DNA of 64,000 nt from Acidimicrobiales bacterium (GTDB taxonomy: Bacteria > Actinomycetota > Acidimicrobiia > Acidimicrobiales > SZUA-35), in NCBI GenBank assembly GCA_028285495.1, contig JANQPB010000014.1, positions 372,001 to 436,000 of the forward strand. Direction: 5' to 3'. The notes under the pieces were generated by a model, which saw only the letters and a program-made list of their open reading frames with translations, had not been told where the DNA came from and made no database searches. The position numbers and the translations under genes are program-made. Below, in pieces: positions 53,723 to 61,230 of this stretch (positions are counted from its first letter, which is position 1; the number at the start of each line of letters is the position of its first letter).

Positions 53723-54265
53723 ATGTCGACCACACGCACGATGACCCCGACCCTGGCCATCATCCTGGCCGGGGGCCTGGCCGCCGGGATCGCCCTGGCC
53801 CGCCCGGGCTCCGGCGGACCGTCCAGCTACGGCTCGGCGACCGCCGCCGTCGCCACCGATGCCCCGACCGACCAGGCCGGCGATGCCACCGAGGAGACCT
53901 ACCGGCGGGGCACCCGCACCGCCGGTGGCCGGGGCGGCGCCGAGGCCCCGGCGGCACCGGCCGACCCGGGCGCCGGCAACCAGGCCCCGGCGGACGACCG
54001 GGCCGCCGCACCGGCGGCGGCCACGATCACCATCGAGGGCTTCGCCTTCGACGGCCCGGCGACGGTCGCCCCGGGGGCCACCCTCACCGTCGTCAACAAC
54101 GACGGCGCCCCCCACACGCTGACCTTCCGCTCGGGTGAGGTCGACACCGGTGACCTCGCCGGCGGCGCCACCGCGACCGTGACCGCACCGACCGCCCCCG
54201 GTACCTACGACTTCTTCTGCGAGATCCACCCCTCGATGGAGGGCTCGATCACCGTCGCCCCCTGA
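53723..54265 (+). CDS. Membrane-anchored cupredoxin (plastocyanin-like)
   Basis: 180 residues. An uncleaved-looking N-terminal helix (LAIILAGGLAAGIALA), an Ala/Pro/Gly-rich linker (about 30-100), then a ~80-residue cupredoxin domain: ITIEGFAFDGPATVAPGATLTVVNNDGAPHTLTF with the first His ligand, and YDFFCEIHPSMEGSITV giving Cys, His and Met ligands of a type 1 copper site. It would carry single electrons at the outer face of the membrane, between the 53083 product and the downstream lipoprotein by context. Confidence 0.9.
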   Translation: MSTTRTMTPTLAIILAGGLAAGIALARPGSGGPSSYGSATAAVATDAPTDQAGDATEETYRRGTRTAGGRGGAEAPAAPADPGAGNQAPADDRAAAPAAATITIEGFAFDGPATVAPGATLTVVNNDGAPHTLTFRSGEVDTGDLAGGATATVTAPTAPGTYDFFCEIHPSMEGSITVAP

Positions 54266-54314
54266 TCCGACCGACCCCGACACCAAGCAACGCCAACACC
54301 AAAGGAGAATCCCC

Positions 54315-55313
54315 ATGCGTTTCCGCACCCCCGCCCTGGCCAGCGCCCTCGGGCTGGCCCTCGTCCTCGCCGCCTGCGGTGGCGACGACACCACGACGGC
54401 CGCCCCGGCCGCCGCCACCGACGCCGCCCCGGCGGCCGCCCCGGCCGACGACGGCCCCGCCACCATCGACGTGCTCTCCGGCGACTCGGACCTCGGTCCG
54501 ATCCTCGTCGGTCCGGACGGACTCAGCCTCTACGGCTTCACCAACGACGTCGACGCCATCAGCACCTGCTACGGCACCTGCGCCGACGCCTGGCCCCCGG
54601 TCATCGTCAGCGACGACTGGACCGCCGGCCCCGGGCTCGACTTCGGCATCTTCGCCACCACCGTCCGCGAGGACGGACAGCGCCAGCTCGTCGCCGGTCG
54701 CTGGCCGCTGTACTGGTTCGCCGGCGACGCCGTACCCGGCGACGTCAACGGCCAGGGCTCCGGCGACGTCTGGTTCGCCGTCGACGTCGACGGCACCCTG
54801 ATCACCGACGACGCCGACGGCGAGGCCCCGGCCGACACCGACGACTCGGGTGCGGCCGACGCCGCGTCCGACGGCAGCGCCGCCGACGACGCCAGCTCGG
54901 GCGACGGCTACGGCGACGACTCGGCCGCGGCCGACGACGCCGGCAGCGGTGCCGACGTGGCCGCCCCGGTCGCCGCCGCCGAGACCGAGCTCGGCTCGGT
55001 CCTGGTCGACGGCGCCGGGCTGACCCTCTACGGCTTCCTGCCCGACCGCGACGCCGGTGGCCCGACCTGCGACGATGCGTGCGCCGACGCCTGGCCCCCG
55101 GTCTTCGTCGACGGTCCCGACCTGCCGGCCGGGCTCGACCCCGACGTCTTCTCGGTCATGACCCGCACCGACGGCTCGCACCAGCTGGCGGCCGGCATCT
55201 GGCCGCTGTACCGCTTCGCCGGCGACGCCGCCCCCGGCGACGTCAACGGTCAGGGCTCGGGCGACGTCTGGTTCGCCGCCACCCCGGACGGGAAGCTGAT
55301 CGGCGCTCCCTGA
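54315..55313 (+). CDS. Lipoprotein with two COG4315 (secreted repeat, PF03640) domains
   Basis: 332 residues, AAAGGAG 8 bases upstream. Lipobox LAAC (Cys about 21). Two homologous ~100-residue units (about 55-175 and 220-330), each with GP.LVGPDGLSLYGF, CADAWPPV, QLVAGRWPLYWFAGDA and PGDVNGQGSGDVWF, split by an Asp/Ala/Ser linker. Each unit has a Cys pair in xCxxxCADAWPPV. The family is common beside cupredoxins and redox membrane proteins; function unknown, and a copper- or electron-related surface role is inferred from context. Confidence 0.88.
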   Translation: MRFRTPALASALGLALVLAACGGDDTTTAAPAAATDAAPAAAPADDGPATIDVLSGDSDLGPILVGPDGLSLYGFTNDVDAISTCYGTCADAWPPVIVSDDWTAGPGLDFGIFATTVREDGQRQLVAGRWPLYWFAGDAVPGDVNGQGSGDVWFAVDVDGTLITDDADGEAPADTDDSGAADAASDGSAADDASSGDGYGDDSAAADDAGSGADVAAPVAAAETELGSVLVDGAGLTLYGFLPDRDAGGPTCDDACADAWPPVFVDGPDLPAGLDPDVFSVMTRTDGSHQLAAGIWPLYRFAGDAAPGDVNGQGSGDVWFAATPDGKLIGAP

Positions 55314-55386
55314 TCGATGCTCCGCCGATCGGCACTCGCCGACCGGTGGGAGGACCGCATCGCCGCTCGACCGACCACCTCGCCGC

Positions 55387-56292
55387 TTGGACGCGGAGCG
55401 GCGTCCGCATCCAACACGGCGGAGGGGCCGGCACCCGATCGGGTGCCGGCCCCGAACGCGTCCCGGTCGTCGAACGACGCCCCCAACGGGACCCCGACCG
55501 GCGCTGACCTCGCTCGCCGCCGTCGCCGGCTACTCGCCACACCACTTCCACCGCGTCTTCAAGCAGGCGACCGGGGAGACGGTGTCCGAGTTCACGAGGC
55601 GGGCCCGGCTCGAGCGGGCGGTGCAGCTCATGCGGGGCTCGCCGACCAGGGAGCTCGGTTCGATCTCGGCCGAGGTCGGCTTCGCCACCCCGTCCGATTT
55701 CGCCCGCGTGTTCCGGGCCCGGTACGGGCGCACGCCGAGCTCGTGGGACCGGGTCTCGGTGCTCGGACCCGTCGACCCGACGGCCGGGGCCATCGGCACC
55801 GGCGCGCCGAGCCCGGCCCAACCGGTGCTGGTGCGGCGAGGGACCGCTCGGGTTGCCTTCGTCCGCGTTCGCGACCCGTGGCGCGACGACCGCCTGGCCG
55901 CCGGCTACGACCGTCTCATCCGCTGGCTGGCCCGCCGTGGCGTCGGGCCGGAGGTCGGCGAGTTGGTCGGCCTGAGCTGGGAGAGCGCCAAGGCCACGCC
56001 GCAGCCACAGCTCACCTACGACCTGGGCGTGACCGTCGGCCCGCACGTCGAGGCCGACGGCGAGATCGGGATCCACGAGCTGGCGGCGGGCCGGGCGGTC
56101 GAGATCCACTGCACGACGCTGCCCGAGACGGCCGCGGCCTGGGAGCACCTCTACAACGTGTGGCTGCCGACCTCGTGCTGGGAGCCGGCCGACGGCCCGG
56201 CCATGAAGCGATTCCGGCGGCGACCGGAGACCATCGACGCCTCGGCCTGGGACGTCGACTGCTCGATCGCCGTCCGCCCCCGCTGGCCTTGA
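55387..56292 (+). CDS. AraC-family regulator with GyrI-like domain, probably 5'-truncated
   Basis: The frame supports 301 residues from a TTG at 55387, but the first ~40 residues are Arg/Pro-rich, encode a 30-bp palindrome and do not look like protein. Recognisable sequence begins at LTSLAAVAGYSPHHFHRVFKQA (about residue 40): both AraC helix-turn-helices are present (second: ISAEVGFATPSDFARVFRARYG) but the usual leading helix (~15 residues) is missing, and no ATG, GTG or TTG lies between the palindrome and the HTH. Residues about 135-300 are a GyrI-like effector domain (VRRGTARVAFVRVRDPW, VEIHCTTLPE). Either a non-canonical start (CTG near 55504) is used or the gene is a 5'-deleted remnant. 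Homologues bind drugs or other small molecules. Confidence 0.65.
   Translation: MDAERRPHPTRRRGRHPIGCRPRTRPGRRTTPPTGPRPALTSLAAVAGYSPHHFHRVFKQATGETVSEFTRRARLERAVQLMRGSPTRELGSISAEVGFATPSDFARVFRARYGRTPSSWDRVSVLGPVDPTAGAIGTGAPSPAQPVLVRRGTARVAFVRVRDPWRDDRLAAGYDRLIRWLARRGVGPEVGELVGLSWESAKATPQPQLTYDLGVTVGPHVEADGEIGIHELAAGRAVEIHCTTLPETAAAWEHLYNVWLPTSCWEPADGPAMKRFRRRPETIDASAWDVDCSIAVRPRWP
55424..55453. terminator. Perfect 30-bp palindrome, probable terminator
   Basis: GGGGCCGGCACCCGA followed directly by its reverse complement TCGGGTGCCGGCCCC. As RNA it forms a 13-bp GC-rich stem with a tetraloop about 110 bases after the COG4315 gene, so it most likely ends that operon. It falls inside the apparent 5' part of the AraC-like gene. 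Confidence 0.6.
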
Positions 56293-56371
56293 GCTCGCCC
56301 GACCGGGGTCGGCCGGGCAGACCGCAAGATCTCAACAGCACCGAGTCCCTCGCCCGCAGTAGTCCTGTGGC

Positions 56372-56743
56372 ATGGACACCGACAACAACACCGACAGCAC
56401 CCGGCTCGTACGCGACTACCTGGCCGTCGCCGTCCCCGGCCAGCTCCAGCTCGACCGGCTCCGGGGGTTCCTGGCCGACGAGGTCACGATCGACGACCCG
56501 CTGATGTCGATCGAGGGGGCCGATGCGTTCGTCGCCGCCCTGGAGGCCACCCCGACCGGCGGCGACCAGACGTCGACGGTGCAGGACGTGGTCGGTCGCG
56601 ACGACCTGGTGGCGGCCCGGGTCCGCTTCGAGGCCGGTGGGCTGAGCGTGCAGTTCAGCCAGTGGTTCTGGATCGCCGACGGTCGCATCGAGCGGATCCA
56701 GGTCATCTACGACCCTCGACCCTTCCTGGCCCAGCCCCAGTAG
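56372..56743 (+). CDS. SnoaL/NTF2-like fold protein
   Basis: 123 residues, ATG at 56372 with TAGTCC ending 6 bases before it and no SD (leaderless). LVRDYLAVAVPGQLQLDRLRGFLADEVTIDDP, GADAFVAALEAT and SQWFWIADGRIERIQVIYDPRPF fit the cone-shaped NTF2-like fold of SnoaL-like isomerases/hydrolases and limonene-epoxide-hydrolase relatives. Catalytic residues cannot be assigned. Cytoplasmic, single gene. Confidence 0.82.
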   Translation: MDTDNNTDSTRLVRDYLAVAVPGQLQLDRLRGFLADEVTIDDPLMSIEGADAFVAALEATPTGGDQTSTVQDVVGRDDLVAARVRFEAGGLSVQFSQWFWIADGRIERIQVIYDPRPFLAQPQ

Positions 56744-56787
56744 GTCGGCCGACTCGGCCATCCGACCCACCCGTCGGGAAATTCGGC

Positions 56788-56815
56788 TCAAGGTCTTCGG
56801 TCCGCTGGCCGAAAC
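56788..56815 (+). promoter_or_regulatory. Sigma-28 (FliA/WhiG)-like promoter
   Basis: TCAAG (56788-56792), 15 bp, GCCGAAAC (56808-56815). The flagellar/WhiG sigma consensus is TAAA-N15-GCCGATAA; six of eight -10 bases agree. It lies about 120 bases upstream of the S8 protease start. Confidence 0.45.
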
Positions 56816-56823
56816 ATGGTCCT

Positions 56824-56898
56824 GGACGAAGTGTCGATCCGATCGGGCGCAAGCTGGTCGCCTGCCCGATCGAGGAGCTAGTGGCGAACCCGGCGTCC
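56824..56898 (+). other. Potentially structured 5' leader of the S8 protease gene
   Basis: GGACG (56824-56828) can pair with CGTCC (56894-56898), enclosing a 9-bp stem CGATCGGGC (56840-56848)/GCCCGATCG (56864-56872) with a 15-base loop. The element lies between the sigma-28-like promoter and the SD. It resembles a compact riboswitch-sized fold, but it matches no class I can name. Confidence 0.3.
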
Positions 56899-56933
56899 CT
56901 GTCGTTTCCTCGAACGTCGAGACGGAGGGTTCC

Positions 56934-58469
56934 GTGCCACAGCGATCGACCACACCTCGTACCGATCACCCGACAGCCCGCCGCCGTGCCGCCCTGGCCG
57001 CAGCGGTCGTCATCGCCCTGCTGCTCGGTCTCACCAGCCCGGCCGCCGCCAAGGGCCCGAAGCACGACAAGAAGCACCACGGGTCGTGCTCGGTCTCGGG
57101 CGGCTACTCGGGCAAGGGGACCACCGGCTCGATGTACAACGTCATCGACGAGATCAAGGCCGAGAAGGCCTGGAAGAAGGGCCACACCGGCGAGGGGATC
57201 GACGTCGCCCTGATCGACACCGGCGTCGTGCCGGTCCACGGGCTCGACGGGGCCGACAAGATCGTCAACGGCCCCGACTTCTCGGTCGAGTCGGCCAGCG
57301 ACGAGGTCCGCCACCTCGACACCTACGGCCACGGCACCCATCTGGCCGGCATCATCGCCGGCAACGACGTCGACACCGCCGTCGAGGAGCTCGACGAGGA
57401 CGAGTTCCAGGGCGTCGCCCCGGACGCCCGCATCGTGAGCGTCAAGGTGGCCGATCACACCGGCGCCGTCGACGTCTCCCAGGTCATCGCCGCCATCGAC
57501 TGGGTGGTGGCCAACCGCAACGCCGACGGTCTCAACATCCGGGTCATCAACCTGTCGTACCGGGTCAACAGCGGCCACGGCTACGAAGACGACCCGCTGG
57601 CCCGAGCCGTGCAGAACGCCTGGAACAACGGGATCGTTGTCGTCGTGGCCGCCGGTAACGACGGCGAGAAGACCAGGAGCCTGCCGAGCCCGGCCAACGA
57701 CCCGTTCGTGCTGACCGTCAGCGCCCTGTCGGAGAAGGAGCAGGGCACGACCAACTGCCTCAGCGGCAAGCCGAAGTGGGAGACCACCTCGTGGGCCAGC
57801 GGGGCGGAGAAGAAGAACCGTCAACCCGACCTCTTCGCACCCGGTACGACGATCGTCAGCCTCCGCAACCCGGGCTCGATGATCGACACCACCTTCCCGG
57901 CCAGCGTGATCGACGAGCGCTTCGCCAAGGCGACCGGCACCTCGCAGTCGGCTGCGGTGGTCTCCGGTGCGGTCGCCGTGCTGCTCGACGCCCGACCCGG
58001 GCTCACCCCGGACGAGGTGAAGGCCATCCTGCTCGACACGGCCAAGGGCAAGGAGGCCCTCGTCGACCTCGACAAGGCGATCAAGGAGAAGACCCCCAAG
58101 AAGGCCGAGCAGAAGCACGAGCCGTCGAGCGGGCTCGGATCGCTCGAGGTGGCCCGAGGTGGCGAGCACCTGATCGTCGACGGTCAGCCGCTGACCGGCG
58201 AGACCACCCTGTTCGGCCCGTGGTCGCCGGAGGCCTGGGTCGACGCCAGCACCGCCGGCGCGGCGTGGACGGGTTCGAGCTGGACCGGCTCGTCGTGGAC
58301 CGGGTCGTCGTGGACCGGCAGCAGCTGGACCGGGTCGTCGTGGACCGGCAGCAGCTGGACCGGCTCGTCGTGGACCGGGTCGTCCTGGACCGGCAGCAGC
58401 TGGACCGGTTCCACCTGGACCGGGTCGTCGTGGACCGGATCGAGCTGGGCCAGCGCCTTCTGGGAGTAG
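56934..58469 (+). CDS. Secreted subtilisin-like (S8) serine protease with WTGSS repeat tail
   Basis: 511 residues from a GTG at 56934 (gagggt SD). Signal peptide to about residue 39 (SPAAAKG). Catalytic triad: Asp in VALIDTGV (about 94), His in YGHGTHLAG (about 134) and Ser in GTSQSAAVVSG (about 340); the oxyanion Asn lies in VAAAGNDGE. No long propeptide is evident. The C-terminus (about 445-505) is twelve WTGSS-type pentapeptides followed by WASAFWE. Trp-Ser/Gly-rich tails of this kind occur on other actinobacterial S8 proteases and may serve surface retention. The promoter resembles a sigma-28 type. Confidence 0.9.
   Translation: MPQRSTTPRTDHPTARRRAALAAAVVIALLLGLTSPAAAKGPKHDKKHHGSCSVSGGYSGKGTTGSMYNVIDEIKAEKAWKKGHTGEGIDVALIDTGVVPVHGLDGADKIVNGPDFSVESASDEVRHLDTYGHGTHLAGIIAGNDVDTAVEELDEDEFQGVAPDARIVSVKVADHTGAVDVSQVIAAIDWVVANRNADGLNIRVINLSYRVNSGHGYEDDPLARAVQNAWNNGIVVVVAAGNDGEKTRSLPSPANDPFVLTVSALSEKEQGTTNCLSGKPKWETTSWASGAEKKNRQPDLFAPGTTIVSLRNPGSMIDTTFPASVIDERFAKATGTSQSAAVVSGAVAVLLDARPGLTPDEVKAILLDTAKGKEALVDLDKAIKEKTPKKAEQKHEPSSGLGSLEVARGGEHLIVDGQPLTGETTLFGPWSPEAWVDASTAGAAWTGSSWTGSSWTGSSWTGSSWTGSSWTGSSWTGSSWTGSSWTGSSWTGSTWTGSSWTGSSWASAFWE
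58266..58445 (+). repeat. Twelve 15-bp tandem repeats encoding WTGSS
   Basis: TGGACSG... units start every 15 bases from 58266 to 58431 and each encodes Trp-Thr-Gly-Ser-Ser (one is Trp-Thr-Gly-Ser-Thr). Third positions vary between copies, so the peptide, not the DNA, appears to be under selection. Confidence 0.95.
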
Positions 58470-58490
58470 CCCGACCCGGATCCCCGGGAT

Positions 58491-58530
58491 CGAGCGGGTC
58501 GTCGGTCTCCCCTCGCCGGCGACCCGCTCG
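58491..58530 (+). terminator. Hairpin terminator after the S8 protease gene
   Basis: CGAGCGGGTCG-T-CGG pairs with CCG-G-CGACCCGCTCG (58491-58505 with 58516-58530), 14 pairs with one mismatch and a 10-base loop, 22 bases after the stop. No U-run. Confidence 0.6.
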
Positions 58531-58556
58531 GGCTCAGCCGGATCAAGGGAGGTCGC

Positions 58557-61172
58557 TTGCGAACCGATCTTCCCGGTATCGATCGCGAGCCACACGAGAC
58601 GGAGACCGAGACCGAGCTGGCCACCGGCGCCGGCGGCGCCGTGCTGCGCGCCCTGGCCCTGATCGACCGCCGCGCCTTCGTCGCCGCCCACGCGCTGGCC
58701 ATGATGGCCGGCGGGCTCGGGGCGGTGGTCGTCGCCCGATCGATGATCGGCTGGGAGGCCCACCTGCCCGTCCCGTGGCTGGTGATCGCCGCCCTGTTCT
58801 TCGTCGTCGAGGCGACCGCCCTCCACATCGAGATCCGCCGGGAGACCCACACGCTCAGCCTCTCCGGGCTGCCGCTGCTGCTCGGGCTGCTGGCTCTCGG
58901 TCCCGCCGGGCTCGTTGCGGCCAGGCTGATCGGCAGCGGCCTTGCCCTGGTCACCGTCCGCCGCCGCTACGGGCTCAAGCTCGTCTGGAACCTGGGTCTC
59001 TACACGCTGGAGACCGCGACCGCGACGGCGATCGCGGCAACGGCCCTCGATGGCGACCCGCCGAGCGTGGTCGTCGACTGGCTCGTGCTGCTCGGCGCCA
59101 TCCTGGCGGCCGAGCTGATCGGGCTGATCTCGGTCCCGATCGTCATCATGATCGCCGAGAGCGAGGTGCGGCTGTCGCTGTTCGCCCAGATCGGCCGGAG
59201 CCAGCTGATCGCGGCGGTCAGCGCCACGTTCGGGATCGTGGCCGTCGCCGCCACCCTCGACCTGCTGTGGCTCGCCGCCTTCGCCGCCGTCCCGTTGCTC
59301 GGCGTCGGCTGGCTGCTCCACCTGTTCGGCCGGCTCGGCAAGGAGCACCACGACCTCCGCCAGCTCCACGGCTTCACCACCGCTATCGCCGGCCGCGATC
59401 CGATCATGGTCGGCCTGGAGCAGCTGGCCACGATCCTCCGGGCCTCGTCGGCCGCCATCGCGGTGCGGACCGCTGACCGCACCTTCAGCGTCGTCCGCTG
59501 GGGCGACCAGGTCAGGGCCGAGCACACGATCGTCGTCGATGCGCCCGAGCTGGTCGGCGACGACGTGGTCGCGGTCGCCGCAGACGACGAGCCGACGGAG
59601 TTGTCCGAGCTCCTGGCGCGCCTCGGCGGCCAGACCGGACTGGCCGTCCCCATCGCCGACCACGTGAGCGGCAGCGGCTACATCCTGTTGATCGACCGGC
59701 TCGGCGCGTCGAGCCGCTTCCACGACGAGGAGGTCCGCCTGTTCGCCTCCCTGTCGACCAACCTGGCGGCCCGCATCTCGGCCACCCGTCTGCTCGACGA
59801 GCTCGAGCTGCAGGCCAGGACCGATGCGCTGACCGGGCTGGCCAACCGCAACGCCATCGAGGCCGAGCTGGAGCGCCGCCTGGCCGACCCCGGCGCCGAG
59901 GGAACGGTGCTGATGCTCGATCTCGACCGGTTCAAGGACGTGAACGACTCGCTCGGCCATCACTTCGGCGACGCGCTGTTGCGTCACGTGGCCGACCGGC
60001 TGCGGGACCACCTGCGGGAGGGTGACCTCATCGGTCGTCTCGGGGGCGACGAGTTCGCCATCGTGCTCGACCACGGCCAGAACCCCGATCGCGACCGGGC
60101 CCTCGACCGGCAGCTGACCAGTCTCTCCCGCCGGTTGACCGAGCCGGTCGACCTCGGTGGCGTCAGCCTGGAGGTCGGGTCGAGCATCGGGGTCGCCTCC
60201 TGGCCGGCCGATGCGTCGACCGGGACCGAGCTGCTCCGTCTGGCCGACATCGCCATGTACGAGGCCAAGCGGACCCACCAGCGGTGGGTCCGCTACGACC
60301 CGGCGATCGATCACGCCAGCGCCGACCGCCTGGCCCTGCTCGGACAGATCCGGCAGGCGATCACCGACCGGGAGCTCCGGCTCCACCTGCAGCCCCAGAT
60401 CCGCGCCGACGACGGCCGCCTCCTCGGCGCCGAGGCCCTCCTCCGCTGGCATCACCCCGAGCGGGGACTGATCCCGCCGTCGGAGTTCCTGACGCTCGCC
60501 GAGCAGTCGTCGCTGGCCGGCCCGATCACCAGCCACGTCATCGACGAGGCCATCGCCGCCGCCAGGGAGCTGCGGGCCGGGTTCGGGTCGCTGACGATCT
60601 GGGTCAACTTGACGGCGAGGGACCTGCTCGACCAGTCGCTGGCGCCGCGAATCGCCAGCTCGTTGCTCACCTCGGGTGTCGATCCAGACCAGCTCGGCTT
60701 CGAGGTGACCGAGAGCTCGCTGATCATCAACATCGACATGGCGATCTCGACGCTGACCGCGATTCGCCAGCTCGGCTGTCGGACCTCGATCGACGACTTC
60801 GGCACCGGCTACGCCTCGCTCCAGTACCTGCAGCGACTCCCGATCGACGAGGTCAAGATCGACCAGTCGTTCGTCCGTCACGCCACCACCGACCGGGACT
60901 CGGCGGCGATCGTGCGCTCGACCACCCGTCTGCTCCAGGACCTCGACCGGTCGGTGGTGGCCGAGGGCATCGAGGACCGGGAGACGCTCGACCTGATCGC
61001 CGAGATCGGCTGCGACGTCGCCCAGGGCTACTACATCGCCAAGCCGCTCGACTTCGAGCGCTTCGTCGACTGGGCCGGATGCTACGACCCGGCGGCGATC
61101 GTGGGACCGCGGGCCGCCGGTTCTCCGGCGGCGGGGGCGACGACGGTGGTCGACGCCGACATCGCTCCCTGA
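58557..61172 (+). CDS. Membrane GAF-GGDEF-EAL protein (c-di-GMP cyclase/phosphodiesterase)
   Basis: 871 residues from a TTG at 58557, supported by AAGGGAGG 6 bases upstream. Six to eight helices fill about residues 45-260 (MASE-like sensor); about 280-420 is a GAF-like domain (MVGLEQLATILRASSAAIAV ... VSGSGYILLIDRL). The GGDEF domain (about 425-585) is fully canonical: LDRFKDVNDSLGHHFGD, RLGGDEFAIV. The EAL domain (about 600-850) keeps GAEALLRW, WVNLTARDL, DDFGTGYASL and KIDQSF. So both synthesis and breakdown of c-di-GMP are possible. It follows the sigma-28-like protease unit, hinting at a link to motility or surface behaviour. Confidence 0.92.
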   Translation: MRTDLPGIDREPHETETETELATGAGGAVLRALALIDRRAFVAAHALAMMAGGLGAVVVARSMIGWEAHLPVPWLVIAALFFVVEATALHIEIRRETHTLSLSGLPLLLGLLALGPAGLVAARLIGSGLALVTVRRRYGLKLVWNLGLYTLETATATAIAATALDGDPPSVVVDWLVLLGAILAAELIGLISVPIVIMIAESEVRLSLFAQIGRSQLIAAVSATFGIVAVAATLDLLWLAAFAAVPLLGVGWLLHLFGRLGKEHHDLRQLHGFTTAIAGRDPIMVGLEQLATILRASSAAIAVRTADRTFSVVRWGDQVRAEHTIVVDAPELVGDDVVAVAADDEPTELSELLARLGGQTGLAVPIADHVSGSGYILLIDRLGASSRFHDEEVRLFASLSTNLAARISATRLLDELELQARTDALTGLANRNAIEAELERRLADPGAEGTVLMLDLDRFKDVNDSLGHHFGDALLRHVADRLRDHLREGDLIGRLGGDEFAIVLDHGQNPDRDRALDRQLTSLSRRLTEPVDLGGVSLEVGSSIGVASWPADASTGTELLRLADIAMYEAKRTHQRWVRYDPAIDHASADRLALLGQIRQAITDRELRLHLQPQIRADDGRLLGAEALLRWHHPERGLIPPSEFLTLAEQSSLAGPITSHVIDEAIAAARELRAGFGSLTIWVNLTARDLLDQSLAPRIASSLLTSGVDPDQLGFEVTESSLIINIDMAISTLTAIRQLGCRTSIDDFGTGYASLQYLQRLPIDEVKIDQSFVRHATTDRDSAAIVRSTTRLLQDLDRSVVAEGIEDRETLDLIAEIGCDVAQGYYIAKPLDFERFVDWAGCYDPAAIVGPRAAGSPAAGATTVVDADIAP

Positions 61173-61230
61173 GCCGCATCGATCGTGGCAGGTCGGTCGC
61201 AGGGCCAGCCGGCCTCGACATACTTTCGGG

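Noticed and set aside
56703..56933. c-di-GMP-I (GEMM) riboswitch before the S8 protease
   Set aside because: The GCAAG segment recalls GEMM's GCAAAG, but the paired GGCAAAC receptor helix is missing; kept only as an unclassified structured leader.
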